64,000 nucleotides of DNA from Gymnothorax reevesii. Lineage: Eukaryota; Chordata; Actinopteri; Anguilliformes; Muraenidae. This document shows, in pieces, positions 44,742 to 55,900 of this stretch. The notes under the pieces are model-generated. The model worked only from the letters and a program-made list of their open reading frames with translations. It did no database searches and was not told the DNA's origin. The stretch is taken from assembly GCA_029721435.1 (NCBI GenBank), contig CM056574.1:33064001-33128000 (forward strand). Direction: 5' to 3'. The position numbers were made by a program, and so were the translations under genes. The first letter of the stretch is position 1. The number at the start of each line of letters is the position of its first letter.

Positions 44742-45208
44742 TGTTATGTATGATAAATTTTTGTACAGCATTTTATTTCATTTGTAAATGAAGATTTGTT
44801 ACATGCTGTTTTGCTGCCTTGCTGGTCAGCTATATTTATTTTGTTCATTGGCACCATCTGGTGGCGTGTTTGTAAAATCATTAAGAAAAGTCTAGTAATT
44901 TCTAGAAGCTTTTGGCACTTTCCTGCTTGGAGGGGGCGGGATTTCCCTAGAATCCTGTGGATCTTTCTGGAAGGTTGCTAGACTATAAAAAGGCTGTGAT
45001 TTTAAGCACAGCGGGGAGACAGACAACAAAGAGAGCAGACAGCAGAAGAGAGCAGACCAGAGTTTTGTTTTGGCAACAGTTAAATAGTGGCAGTGTTATT
45101 AGAGAATTTAAATAGTGGATATTTTTGTGCAACTTTTTTTGTAAAGAATAAATTTGTTTTAGTTGTACTTTCCCGTTTTCTTTGTTGTGATTTTTCCAAG
45201 TCATAACA
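44742..45208 (+). repeat. 3' LTR of the Gmr1-like element
   Basis: Same as the 5' LTR except for one T fewer in the run before GTGCAAC (near 45127). It ends CATAACA at 45208. Confidence 0.95.
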
Positions 45209-45727
45209 ATTGACACATGAGGGTCTATCTAGTTACATGAATCTGGTGAATGCCGAAACGCAGACAGGGATAATGAGACATTCCTATGAACGAATAAACG
45301 GCTCCGGTTAAGGAGTACTAAAGTGTACAGTCTAAAGAAAAGGGAAAGCCTGAGATATAAGTGGAAACTGCAGTAGAGATAATTAGTGATAGGCAAGGAG
45401 GGCGGCGATACAGATTGGGCGAATGCTGAGAGATCGTTAGTCTATTAGTATGTGCAGCTATACAATCCCGAGTGCAAGTTAGTCCGTTAGTAAAAATATA
45501 CAATGTTAATCTTGGTTAGTAATTAATCGAAAACAATAAACTGTTAGTATGGTTAGTGGATAGTAACAGAGAGAGGAAAGAAGAAAAACGAGATATGAAG
45601 AAAGATTGAAATCCCAGAAACCAGGAAATCACCCGAATGAGTGGCATATCAGACAAGGGACCGTGGGCAAAGACCTACACAAGACAAGACAGGGTAAACG
45701 AAGTGCAGGACTAGAACTAAAAACAAG

Positions 45728-45800
45728 ACTATGAAAGCGTGGCAAGGCTATGAAAACATGGCAAGGCTGTGAAACATGGCAAGACTATAAAACATGGCAA
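45728..45800. repeat. Short degenerate tandem repeat within K1
   Basis: Four units of about 18 bases, each containing ACATGGCAAGGCT or a close variant (GCGTGGCAAGG, ACATGGCAAAG). Confidence 0.8.
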
Positions 45801-46244
45801 AGACATAAATAATAACAAAACATGAAAAATAATAAAACATGAAATCAAACAACAAAACACAATACATAATCATGGGGATGGTCAGAGGCAGGCAGTGGTC
45901 ACTTAAACACAAACAGCATACGTGGCATGGCCAGGCACAAAACTTAAACATGGAACTAGGGAAAGGCATGACCGAAATGCAGATTCACAACACTCTTTTT
46001 TCCTGCAATTAATTTCATTGAACAACAATGCTGCAATTCTGCAATTCTGGATTTTAAATGTGAATAAAATTAATAGGAGTGCTTTGAAGAGCCCATTCAC
46101 CAAATACAATATTGAAATCACTCCAGTAATGCATTATTTGATGCTTTACATTGCAAATTAAATTGAAGGGTTCGATGGCAAAACATGATATGCACCATTT
46201 TAGAACTTGTGATACCTGCCTTAAACTGGCGCAAATTTATCCTG

Positions 46245-47430
46245 AATATAATTCTCCTCATGTCATGGTTATGGTTTTGTGTTCATGATTATGTTCATAT
46301 TGGTGTTCGTGATTTTGTCTTTTCTTTATTTTTTGGTTATTGTAATTCTCAGGTTGTCCGTTCATGCCATTTTCTGTTCCATTGCACTCGTCTCCCCCGT
46401 CTCATATCTAGTTGGTCCAGTCCGTCTCCCCGGTCTATGTGCTCACCTGCTTCGGGGGATTTCAGTGGTTTCTGGTGTTTCATATTCCTTCAATTCTCGT
46501 TAACTTCCTTCGCCTTGCTGTTCTGATTACTAGCAAAACTAACATTTGTATCATAGTCTACAAACCCATCTAATCCATGTATATATTAGTAACTCACTAG
46601 CGTGCACTCTAGTGAAATCTGTAAAGTTACACCGCTACTAATTAGTACTAATTCCTTCTCAGCAATCGCCCTGTTCTAATCTCCGCCTCTTGCTCAGCTT
46701 TACCAGTCTCCCTCTGCGTTTCTGCGAGATCTCTCGCGCGTGCTTAATTGCTTTCCTGCACTCATTGTCTGTGCACTTAGAACTCCCTGACCAGAGCCAT
46801 TTTAATGTCATAGGCTGTTTGCGTGATTCCCGTCTGTGTCTTAGCTTTTGCCAGTTTTTGTGGTCAGGATTTCCCTCATGTGTACCTCCCATTGTAATTA
46901 GTTCTCATCCCATTCACCTGTTCCCCACATGGCATGTGACTTCCCTTCTATCTATTTAGTGTCCTCACTGCTGTTCTGACTTTGTCAGAACGTTTATCAA
47001 TATTTCATTGTGCAGAGCTTCTTGTATGCCATTGATTATTGTTTTTCTTTGACTGTTTCGTCTGACCAAGATTCTTGCCATTGCCCTTTTTGTATTGATT
47101 TTGTCTTTGTGGATTTTTTACCTTTTTCTGCCTGCCTTTCCGTCTACTGTTTTTGGATGCCCTGTGTATGAGCCTCTGCTTTGTTTTTTCGACTACGATT
47201 TTAGCCTGCTGTCTGTGTACCGTCACACTTCTGCTTTACTGGTTTTGACCCCGGCCTGTCTAGTCAACTTTGTTTTTTTGATTTCGTTTTTGGCTTGGCA
47301 ATTCTTGTGTCTTCTGGTCCTGACCCTGCTTTCAACAACGGCGTATGATTTTTGGATTCCTTGCTCTCAGGTGTGGTTCCTGGACGCATCGCCACACCTC
47401 AAATCGGAATTTAATCCATGAACTCGCCTA
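46245..47430 (+). mobile_element. Long LTR-like repeat K2, inverted relative to K1
   Basis: It begins near CTCATGTCATGGTTATGG and follows the same order of motifs as the minus strand of K1. These include GGGGGATTTCAGTGGTTTCTGG, TCAGCAATCGCCC, CCCTCATGTG and TTTGTCAGAACG, ending in a T/G-rich stretch. The two 5' ends face each other across about 260 bases. The equivalent TATA and AATAAA signals are decayed. Confidence 0.5.
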
Positions 47431-47559
47431 CCCAATTTTATTGTTAGTTTGCAAAATGCAATAAACAATCCTGTTTCATTGCAAAACATGATTGCCATGT
47501 ACATACCTGCCAACTCTCATGCATATAGCACGAGTCTCATGCTTTTTGAAATGGAGAAA

Positions 47560-48330
47560 ATTGGAACTTCCGAGGAGTGGCCGGCCTACCAAAATTGCAT
47601 CAACTACTCATCCAGGAGGTCACAAAAAAACATCTGAAGAACTGCAGGCCTCACTTGCCTCAGTTAAAGTCGGTGTTCATGATTCAACAAAAAAATAGAG
47701 ACTGGACAAAAAATGGCATCCATGGGAGAGTTCCAAGAAGAAATCCACTGCTGACCAAAAAGAATATAAAGGCTTGTCTCACATTTGCCAAATTACATCT
47801 TGATGATCTCCAAGACTTAACAAAATATTCTGTGTTCATTCTGTGAATGACGAGACATAAGTTGAACTTTTTGGAAGGTGTGCGTCCCATTACATCAGGC
47901 GTAAAACTAACACAGCATTTCATAAAAAGAACATCATACCAAAAGTCAAACTTTGTGGTGGTAGTGTAATGGTTTGGGGCTGCTTTGCTGCTTCAGGAAC
48001 TGGACGACTTGTTGTAATTGATGGAACCATGAATTCTGCTCTCTACCAGAAAATCCTTAAGGAGAATGTCCAACCCTCAGATTGTGATCTCAAGCTCAAG
48101 CGCACTTGGGTTATGCAGTAGGACAATGATCTGAAACACCAGCAAGTCCACCTCTGAATGGCTTAAAAAAAAAAACAAAATGAACATTTTGGAGTAGCCT
48201 CGTCAAAGTCCGGGCTCAAATCCTATTGCGATGCAGTGGCATGATCTTTACCAAGCCGTCCATGCTCAAAAGCCAGTTATTGCAAACATTTGATTGCAGT
48301 TGTTGTCACTGAGGGTGGTACAACCAGTTA
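47560..48330 (+). pseudogene. Tc1-like transposase H, heavily broken
   Basis: Pieces in several frames: RSGRPTKIASTTHPGGHKKT (GRPR-type linker region), SEELQASLASVKVGVHDST, and a decayed 'DET..ELFG' segment (about 47851-47875, Asp 1). Next are VKLCGGSVMVWGCFAASGTG, MNSALYQKILKENVQPS and RTWVMQ, then stop, then DNDLKHQ (Asp 2). The Glu region is unrecognisable. The N-terminal HTH is absent. Confidence 0.8.
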
Positions 48331-48554
48331 TTAGGATTTAGGGGGCAATTACTTTTTCACATAGGGCCAGGAAGGTTTAGATAGATTTTTACCCTTAATA
48401 AATGAACTCATCAACTAAAAACTGCATTTTGTATTTACTTGGGTTGTCTTTGTCTAATATTAAAGCTTGTTTGATGATCTGAAACATTTAAGCGTGACAA
48501 ATATGCAAAAAAAGAAGAAATCAGGAAGGGGGCAAATACTTTTTCACAGCACTG
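47560..48554 (+). mobile_element. Tc1-like element H, left end lost
   Basis: The right terminus GGGGGCAAATACTTTTTCAC ends CAGCACTG at 48554 with TA following. A second copy of the motif (GGGGGCAATTACTTTTTCAC) lies at about 48339, giving the double-repeat end typical of this teleost Tc1 family. The left end is replaced near 47500 by a different repeat (CTGCCAACTCTCATGC). Confidence 0.82.
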
Positions 48555-48700
48555 TAGTTTTCGGCACCAACATTCGATCGGCTTCGATACACCTAAGAAA
48601 ATGTGTTTTAAATTGCAGTCTTGTCCGTGTACCAAGTTTACTAACGTAAAAATAAAACTCAGTATACAACCAGTTACATCTAGCTATAAAACAAGAAGCG

Positions 48701-48737
48701 TCTGTCTGTGTATCTGTCTGTGTGTCTGTCTCTCTGT
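48701..48737. repeat. (TCTG)n microsatellite
   Basis: A run of TCTGTCTG/TGTCTG units. Confidence 0.88.
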
Positions 48738-48834
48738 GGTTCGCATATCTCTCTGACTGTTCGTCAGATCAGCCTAAGCTTTCGGATATGGCTTTCGGAT
48801 GGCACGATGGTGTGCATCCTTCATTTTTCTGGTC

Positions 48835-49155
48835 TTTGCATAAATTTTCACTACCCTTAAGGGCACTTGCACTACTTGAATGAAAAAGCCAACCGACCCT
48901 TGACTTGACGAGTTCATGTATTGACCAAAAGATGTCATCATTGCGCTTTCCTAAGAAGCATGTTACCTGTCACCAGAGCAGTAGATAACTCAGAGTGGCG
49001 CCTTGCTAGACTGCTCATGTGGTTTGTGGGGAAGCGCTATATTTCCAAACAAGCACCGCGCTGTCATGATCTCCTATGGGACATGATATGCATGCTTAAT
49101 TTCGCAGGTTTTTGCATCAATTTTCACTTCCCCTACGGGCACTTGCACTAGTTAC
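48835..49155. repeat. Diverged direct repeat pair, about 44 bp
   Basis: TTTGCATAAATTTTCACTAC at 48836 and TTTGCATCAATTTTCACTTC at 49112 are both followed by GGGCACTTGCACTA. The distance is 276 bases. Their origin is unknown. Interval 49156-49430 shows nothing else. Confidence 0.75.
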
Positions 49156-49708
49156 CATAATGCAGGTTAAATCCCAACTTGTTTCTGATCAAGAATCGAC
49201 AAAATAAATTGAATTAATTTACAGAGGAAACAAGAAGCTGTATTGCCAGAAATGAATAAGGCATATAGCCAAGCATCAAAGAGTATGTCTTTTGTGTCTA
49301 TCTTGGGGATAGGATGAGTTTGTCAGTCGGGGCGGAGTGTAGCGAGGGGGTGGGGGCCCCTGGGGTCGCCTTGACCCAGGCATGGGAAACCTGGCAGCTG
49401 GTGATGTGAAAATGGTGCTCTAATGAATCCATCACTTCGAGAAAATGTTCCTGAAAGACAAATTATTATTATTTTAGGCATTTCACCCTCAACAGTACAT
49501 AATTTAATTAAAAGATTGAAGGGAACGCGGTCAAATCTCAGTTCATAAAGGGCTAGGCTGAACACCTCTTCTGAATGTGCATGAAGTCCAATCCATCAGA
49601 CAGCACTGTCTTAAGAACCATCATGAGACTAATGGCTATCACAACTTAGTCTTGGAAATTCTTTGCAAAACTTTGTCAGTCAGTAACATTCTCTGCTGAA
49701 TCCACAAG

Positions 49709-50298
49709 GCCAAATTACACCACGCAGATGTCACTGCTTGCGTAGTGCACGACTGGAAAGCTCCAATTGTTGTCAAATTTACCAGCTATACTTGGCACGC
49801 GGGTGTATTTGTGGTTGCGCATGCTTGCTGTAAAATAGGAATGGGGTCTAGTTTTCTCCAGTATGCACGTCTGTACCATGTCCAAATTATTGATTAGTGA
49901 ATTATATTCACTAATTACCATAGTATCAAGTCATGTAATTTATACTTAGGATCAAGTTACTAGTGAGTTTACTGAATTCAAATAAACTGAGTAAAAAAGT
50001 GCAACTTCAGCAAAAAGCATGTAGAAGGTGTCAATGACACATGCCATCCAGAATGTCACAGCAGAGTTTTAGTTATCAGTACAGTCAATACTGATTATTT
50101 ACCAGTGTAGGCTATGATGTGGCGTATATCCTGTAATATACCTGCCCATATTTGCATAGACGAGATGAATGCTCTTCAGTGATCATGCTGCGTTCGCTCA
50201 CACAATCGTTGTTCCAGGTGTAGCCAGTTAAATTTACTGGCGAGAATATTTTCTCGGGCTGAGCGTGCAACACACACGCAAACCTTGGTGTAGCCCTA
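49709..50298. mobile_element. Probable hAT-like insertion in transposase I
   Basis: The ends GCCAAATTACACCA and TGGTGTAGCCCTA are imperfectly inverted. The flanks TCCACAAG and GCCACAGA share five of eight bases. C1 shows that the two flanking Tc1 pieces should be contiguous, so an insertion is certain even if its class is not. Confidence 0.6.
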
Positions 50299-50362
50299 GC
50301 CACAGATGCAAGTTAAAACTTTACTATGCAACGCCAAAGCCATACATCAACACTGTCCAAAA

Positions 50363-51307
50363 CAGAGGTCGCGTTACACTTTCTGATTGTCTGTCATTGT
50401 AACTGACAAGGGCATAAAAATTCAGTCGTGATCAATTATTATCCGTCATTGTAATTTTATTTTTTAAAATGATAACCATTTTTTTTTTAATAAACAGAAT
50501 AATGAATAGATTACGCATTAGCCGATGCTGGCAGTAATTTATGTAGACTCACATTGCGCACTGTGTTAAATACAACACTGCATGGATTTTCTAACTTAGT
50601 GCTGTATGTACTTCATAAAATATCACAAATTATTTCTCCCCCCACACAGTAACAGTGTGCAAATGACCAGTGCTTTCAGTTATTGCTGGGCTTCACTAAG
50701 CCAAACTAGATGATGCGCGCTCTATAGAGATGCTAACCCACGCCTCTTGTTGACCTTGACCTTTGACCTTTCGACCTCAAAATGCAAATTTGGACAGGGT
50801 ACCCTAGGATCATCTATCCCACAAAGTTTGGTCACTCTAGCTTCAGTGGTGGCCGAGCTGTCGCGCGGACAGACACACAAACAGACAGACGGTGCTAAAC
50901 AGTATACCCAAGCCGCCTCGTTGGGCATGGGTACCAACCGCAGTCTCGCTTAGCAGTCCTAAGAAGCTGCTTATCAACTCGTTATGTCAACCGGAGTTTT
51001 CCCGACCTAGATATCTGCATGTTCATATTACAGAAACGCTGTTTGTAGCATATGACCAATTGTCTACCGGCAGCAGAGCAGCATATTTTACAAATGAAGA
51101 GCAAATGATCATATTACAAAATTAAGAGGAAAAAAGGATCATACAGATCAAAGACAATGCTTGAAACAATATGACACCTACCACCAACGGGGGTGTGAAT
51201 TACATTGTGTCAAAATGACGGACGGCCTTCAAAATGTTCTGTCATTGTTAAAAAAAATAATAAAAAATCCGTCAATGACGGAAAATATCTGGTTAACGTG
51301 ACCTCTG
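50363..51307. mobile_element. hAT-like element, 945 bp, non-autonomous
   Basis: It starts CAGAGGTCGCGTTAC and ends GTTAACGTGACCTCTG. The flanks GTCCAAAA (50355-50362) and GTCCAAAG (51308-51315) differ at one base. Subterminal CTGTCATTGT and CCGTCAATGACGG motifs occur near both ends. The middle (50740-50940) contains a TGACCTTGACCTTTGACC run and an ACAGACACACAAACAGACAG run, and may be a captured repeat. Confidence 0.85.
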
Positions 51308-51914
51308 GTCCAAAGGCACCGTTATCTTCCCAGGGTTTGGGGTCATCTGAGATGGACAGAAGCATGGAGACGGCATGTTTTGTGGTCTAACACATCAGCA
51401 TTTCAAGTGATTTTCGCTATTATGTTCTGCAGAACAAAGACAACACGAACAACCCAAGCTTTTACCAACGTCAGATCCAAAAGCCAGCATCTGTCATTAT
51501 ACAGGAGAGTGCAAGGGTACATGACATGGTTGACTTACCGATTTGCAAAGGCACCATGATTACAGAAAGATATGAATGAATTTTGAAGCAATCCAGACAT
51601 CATCTCTTCCAGGGTCATCTGTGTGTTTTCCGGAAGACCTTACAAAAATACTCTCTGCATGGATTACAAATGCATGGAAGAATCACCAGAGAGTTCTGGT
51701 TCAAGATTTTCCGGCCCACAGTCCTGATCTGTCTTTGATTCAGAATGTACAGACACGATGAAGCAAATTTTGTGGTGACAAAGGCCCCGTTCAGATATGA
51801 AGCTGAATACCTGGATAATAGAGGAATATGGGAAAATTCCGCTCTCTTGACTTGTACAACTTCAGTGCCAAAATGCTTCATGATTGTGTGATTCGGTGAT
51901 GCTACTCAGTGGTA

Positions 51915-52427
51915 AACACTCAACTCTACCAACATTTTTGGTCTCTTTTGCTGTCATCACATTGTATATTTTTAATTGGCAATTACATTACAGGGTGAAT
52001 GTCATAGGTGTTATCAGCATAGGGCTTCCATGGCTCTAGCTAGGAATGTTTTGTGACTAGCCCCAGGTCTTTCCGACAGAGGGGGAAAAAAGTATAATTA
52101 TTGCAAAATGTAAACAATTTCATTCACATCCCAACCACATCCAGCCCTTGCTGCACCTGAGTGTGGATGTAGAGAGACTGCGGGGGTAGCCGAGGCTACG
52201 TAAGGTCCTCTTCAGACTATCTTTACTCACCAGTGCAGCTTACATGTTCTCATCTTCACAGCGTGCATGTAATGCCAACTGCTTCAGCTGGGCTCGGTAA
52301 TAACAACACTAAGGCTGCATTCAAATCGTCAAAAAATGACTTCCTGTCATCTATCTTTTCCTAACCTCGATGGAAAACATCATGAGGTAAGGGAAAAGAG
52401 TAAAGGGGAATTCATAACAGCAAAGAG
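51915..52427. other. Unclassified sequence
   Basis: No gene or clear repeat; it probably includes the decayed right end of transposon I. Confidence 0.4.
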
Positions 52428-52632
52428 CAGGGGTGTCCAATCTTATCTGCAAAGGGCTGGTGTGGGTGCTGGTTTTGCTAACAGCCCAACACTAATACAC
52501 CAGATTTTACTTATCAAGGTCTTGATTGACCCCCATGATTAGTTAATTAGATGATTCAGGTGTTATGCCACTGGGATAGAATAAAAACCTGCACCCACAT
52601 AGGCCCTTTTCAGATAAGATTGGACACCCCTG
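52428..52632. mobile_element. hAT-type MITE
   Basis: It starts CAGGGGTGTCCAATCTTATC and ends with the inverted GATAAGATTGGACACCCCTG. The body has CCAATGGC-like decay but keeps AATAAAAACCTGCACCCAC. The flanks GCAAAGAG and GCGTCGGA do not match, so the duplication has decayed or been lost. Confidence 0.88.
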
Positions 52633-52985
52633 GCGTCGGAGGTCAACCACCCCGCTAAGGGAATCCGAATGCATTTACACTAGGTAGTAGGCAACATGAT
52701 AATGCGTCCCTCCTGCAAGTTCGTTTCACCTTGTGATTTCCTGGATAGATGGTCGATGCCTGAAATATTGTTGCCAAAAGGAATTGTAGGATGGCGTTAT
52801 ATCCTCTCTTTCTAAGAAAAGATGGTTCGGTGTGCCCGATGTTGAAAAAAGTGAGTAAGGAGGCACTTTTTCTCAGTATTTTGAGAATTCGAATACACTT
52901 GTTCTGAAGGTCGTAAGGACATACTAAGAGCAACAGCGCTCTCGTGTGGACATTTTCTGACATTGTTACTAAGACGGATATAAAC

Positions 52986-53964
52986 TAGGGCTGGGACTTT
53001 AACGCGTTAATTTCGATTAATTAATCACAGAAAAAATAACGCGTTAAATCGCACCTTTCTCAGTTCTCTAATTTCTGGCACGCCGGTAACACTGATGCAC
53101 ACACTTCAGCCCGGTAGGTGGCGGGAATTCACCTAAAGTCATAAAATGTTGAATTTCCACTGTTGGGAGCACAATGGTGATATGTCCAAATTTTGTGATT
53201 TTGAGATTTTTACCTCCTGTCACACATTTCTATCAGCTAATTATTAAAGCACAATAATTATATGTCCATGCACTTCAGCTTTAAACAGAATTCACACTGT
53301 CATTTTGTGGTATGTCCATCAAAATCTGCTTAAATGAATTAAACATTGACATTTTGATGAATAAACATGAATAGTATTACTGAGTCATCTGTCTATCATT
53401 GCAAACAAACTTAACTTCAATCTATCACCATTGTGTTATGTCACATCAAGTGCTGGAATTGTTGGAGCACGGAGGTGACATGTCCATTTTGGCAATTTTG
53501 GCCATGATGTCACAGTTCCACACTTAAGAAAACTTGCATGTTCAGTATACTTCTGAACCATGCAGTAAAAGAGTGACTGGCATAAAAATGATGTACCTGA
53601 TTTAATAGAACATTTGCAAACCTAAAAATCAATTTTTCTTAAAACCCCTAAAATGGACAGATAACCATTGCACTCCAAACTCTCAATATAATGGCTATAA
53701 TTGCACTTTCAGTTTGCACTTTTCTGTGAAGACAGGTGAAAAATGCACAGATAAATATAGATGAAAAATAAACATTTTTGTTGTTTAAGTTCACATATAT
53801 GTCTATTCATTGATTCAGTTGTCAACCAAAATTTATTTGAATTGAAAAACTTTGCTTATTGTGTCAAATATTGCTATTTGATAAAAAATGCAATTAATCG
53901 AGATTAATTAATTACAAAGCCTCTAATTAATTAGAGTAATTTTTTTAATCGCATCCCAGCACTA
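52986..53964. mobile_element. hAT-like element, 979 bp
   Basis: It starts TAGGGCTGGGACTTTAACGC and ends GCATCCCAGCACTA. ATATAAAC is duplicated exactly (52978-52985 and 53965-53972). The subterminal regions carry TTAATTTCGATTAATTAATC and a related AATTAATCGAGATTAATTAA. No transposase frame is visible. Confidence 0.95.
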
Positions 53965-53972
53965 ATATAAAC

Positions 53973-55150
53973 TCAATTTTTCACTTAGATAGCACAAGGC
54001 GAGCCGCGCAATGGCAGAATGGTAATCCACTTATTTACCGTAATGTCCAGTGTACAAACCGACTGGATACATAAACCGAGGCTAAAACAATTGATTTTTT
54101 TGTGTTTCCCCTGTATATGCCAATCCTCCTTTCTAGAGATTGAATTTATCAAAAAAAGGAATATCCCTGGGGAAAAGAATGGCCTTAAATTCAAATGGCT
54201 GGCAAAGAAAAGAATTAGAATTAGTGTAAGTTAAAGGGAAAGTCGCACCACGCGCAATACCGAAAGTAAACATTCAGTGGACTAATCAGCACTGGCAGTT
54301 ACAATATTCTATCACTAAATGGCACTCTCGGATCAGTTATTGAATATTCATGAGCAAGCCGAGCTTATTTAATTCTACTTTTGTACATTTGAAGGTATTT
54401 TTATATATCCTGGTGATTTTATTTGTTGTTGCACTACACATTATTTTTGCACATTGCTGTCGCAGTTTTTTGAGGCCAAAAATAATAAACCAGAGGACAC
54501 TTTTACAGTGATGTATTGTCTACTGGTTTATTTTTGTTACTTTTAGTAGGCCAAGGGGATTATCAGTATCCCACTTAGTGCTTTATCACTTGAAATGTTG
54601 TGTAACTCCACCCCAGTCCGCTCCTGTAACCGAATGTGCTCCCTCTTTTGAGATAAAAAAGCATACATGGGTAAAGACATGTCAGGCTGACAATAGGATA
54701 ATGTAAACAGCACTGCCAGAGCTGCATAGTTGCATCAGTGTTACACTGCTGCAATGAGTTTATAATAGGTGTATTAATGATAAATAATCAAAATTATTGG
54801 CAGAAATGGAGGGTCCCAAAATCAAATTTTGCTTAGGGCCCCATGGAGGCTTGGGCCAGCTACGGCAACCAGACTTTTTTTTTAAAGGCAAAGACTTGGT
54901 TTGTTCTGCGATGCCCTAGTCAACCACTGGACCAAAATCCAGTTGAGCATACACATCAGTAACTGACTGCAAAATTGAAAGCAAAAGACCTCAAGAAGAA
55001 GCGATAACTAAACACAGTTGCTTTGATTGTCAAATAGTCTGGCAGAGGATCACCACGAAAGAAAGCCAAAATCTTGTTATGTTTAAAGATACAAAAGGGA
55101 AGGGATAGCTACACTGAGTCAAAAAAGGTTCAAAAAGAGTACAACGGGGT
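53973..55150. other. Unclassified intergenic sequence
   Basis: No gene is visible. 54800-54870 (GGGCCCCATGGAGGC and around) looks like part of an unnamed dispersed repeat. Confidence 0.4.
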
Positions 55151-55189
55151 GCTCATCAAAGATGGGCCTCCAAAACATTGATGCAAAAA

Positions 55190-55300
55190 TAGAAAAATTT
55201 GAGGAACTCCTGAATTTAAAAGGCTTTATTGAACACTGGCTACATGCCTACGTGTTTCAACAATACTTTGTCTTCATCAGGGCATGCCAAACAATCACAG
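55190..55300 (-). other. Hammerhead-like core motif in a PLE-type repeat end
   Basis: On the minus strand CTGATGA (55280-55274) is followed by GACA, a 6-base loop, TGTT and then GAAAC (55258-55254). AATAAA follows (55230-55225). CTGATGA, stem II and GAAA are in the order and spacing of a hammerhead ribozyme core. Such motifs occur in the terminal repeats of Penelope-like elements. Stems I and III pair poorly here, so activity is doubtful. Confidence 0.35.
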
Positions 55301-55739
55301 GTGCACACATTTAACAGGTAGAGAGGTGGAAGTAAAACAGTCAAATGACCCAAAAACCCCACCCCTCCAAATCCACACAGGAAAATACTTCACAGGACCA
55401 AACATTTTGTCACAATTTAAAAATCCATGAAAAGTGAAGAGAATTACTACACAGTCATATCTTGACATGTTTATTGGTTCCAGACTTCAGACAGTCATTG
55501 ACTACAAAGGACTTGCAACAAAGAATTAAAAATTAAACTTGAGAAACGTATGCATGCTTTGACCACACCCTTTCCACTGACAAGAGAAACATTAAGGAAG
55601 GACAGGAATTTGCCTAAATGGGAAACAAGAACATTTCTGAAGGAGATTTGGTGATGGACATTTGCAGCCAGATATCTAAAGCCAGATGAGCACTTGCAGC
55701 ACCAGAGCTGCCAGAAGTGAAAATTCAGGGCAAAGATAC

Positions 55740-55900
55740 ATCCCTTTATGACAACAATTAGTCCTAGCTAGTGTTATTCAATTATAGTGATGTTCAAGTG
55801 GTAATTGAAGACACGGTTTCTCTCCCCCATGCGATCTAACAGCGACAAAATAATGGGCTACATTCAGTACAGAAAAATAATTTAACTATAATTAAGTCCA
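55740..55900. repeat. Fragment of palindromic element G
   Basis: TTTATGACAACAATTAGTCC, ATTGAAGACACGGTTTCTCT and ATGCGATCTAACAGC match the arm of element G at 60593-60693 and 62216-62252. The insertion seen in G at 60694 is absent here, so this serves as an empty site. Confidence 0.72.

Larger units (their letters stand above)
40111..45208 (+). mobile_element. Gmr1-like Ty3/gypsy LTR retrotransposon, young but RT-deleted
   Basis: A 5098-bp element flanked by the 4-bp duplication ATTG (40107-40110 and 45209-45212). It has two LTRs of 468 and 467 bp, which by eye differ only by one T in a T run. A primer-binding site, one long frame and a polypurine tract are present. The domain order is gag, protease, integrase, then RNase H, so integrase lies before the RT/RNase H part. 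That order and the SCAN-like Gag are hallmarks of the Gmr1 group of vertebrate gypsy elements. The RT core is missing, so this copy cannot transpose alone. Confidence 0.92.
39590..45985 (-). mobile_element. Long LTR-like repeat K1, split by the Gmr1-like element
   Basis: K1 occupies 39590-40110 and 45213-45985. On the minus strand it has a TATA box (TATATAAGG, about 40039-40047) and AATAAA (about 39631), with a T/G-rich body of TTTTTGGATT type. Homologous sequence in the opposite orientation lies at 46245-47430 (K2). Shared landmarks are the CTCATGTGT, TCAGCATTCGCCC and TTTCCTGGTTTCTGG segments. It looks like a solo LTR of unusual length (about 1.3 kb without the insertion). No coding region is attached. 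Confidence 0.55.
49433..51914 (+). pseudogene. Ancient Tc1-like transposase I, pierced by two insertions
   Basis: Three pieces line up with the C-type transposase. 49433-49708 has an HTH-like segment (GISPSTVHNLIKRL) and a decayed linker. 50299-50362 is the 'CKLKLYYATPKPYIN'-like stretch. 51308-51914 has a 'SSEMDRSMETACFVV'-like region in place of RWTDAKW, a VQDFPAHSPDLSLIQNV segment near the catalytic Glu (Glu replaced by Gln), and a final GDATQW with TAA at 51912-51914. Two insertions (49709-50298 and 50363-51307) separate the pieces. It is the most decayed Tc1 in the window. Confidence 0.7.
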
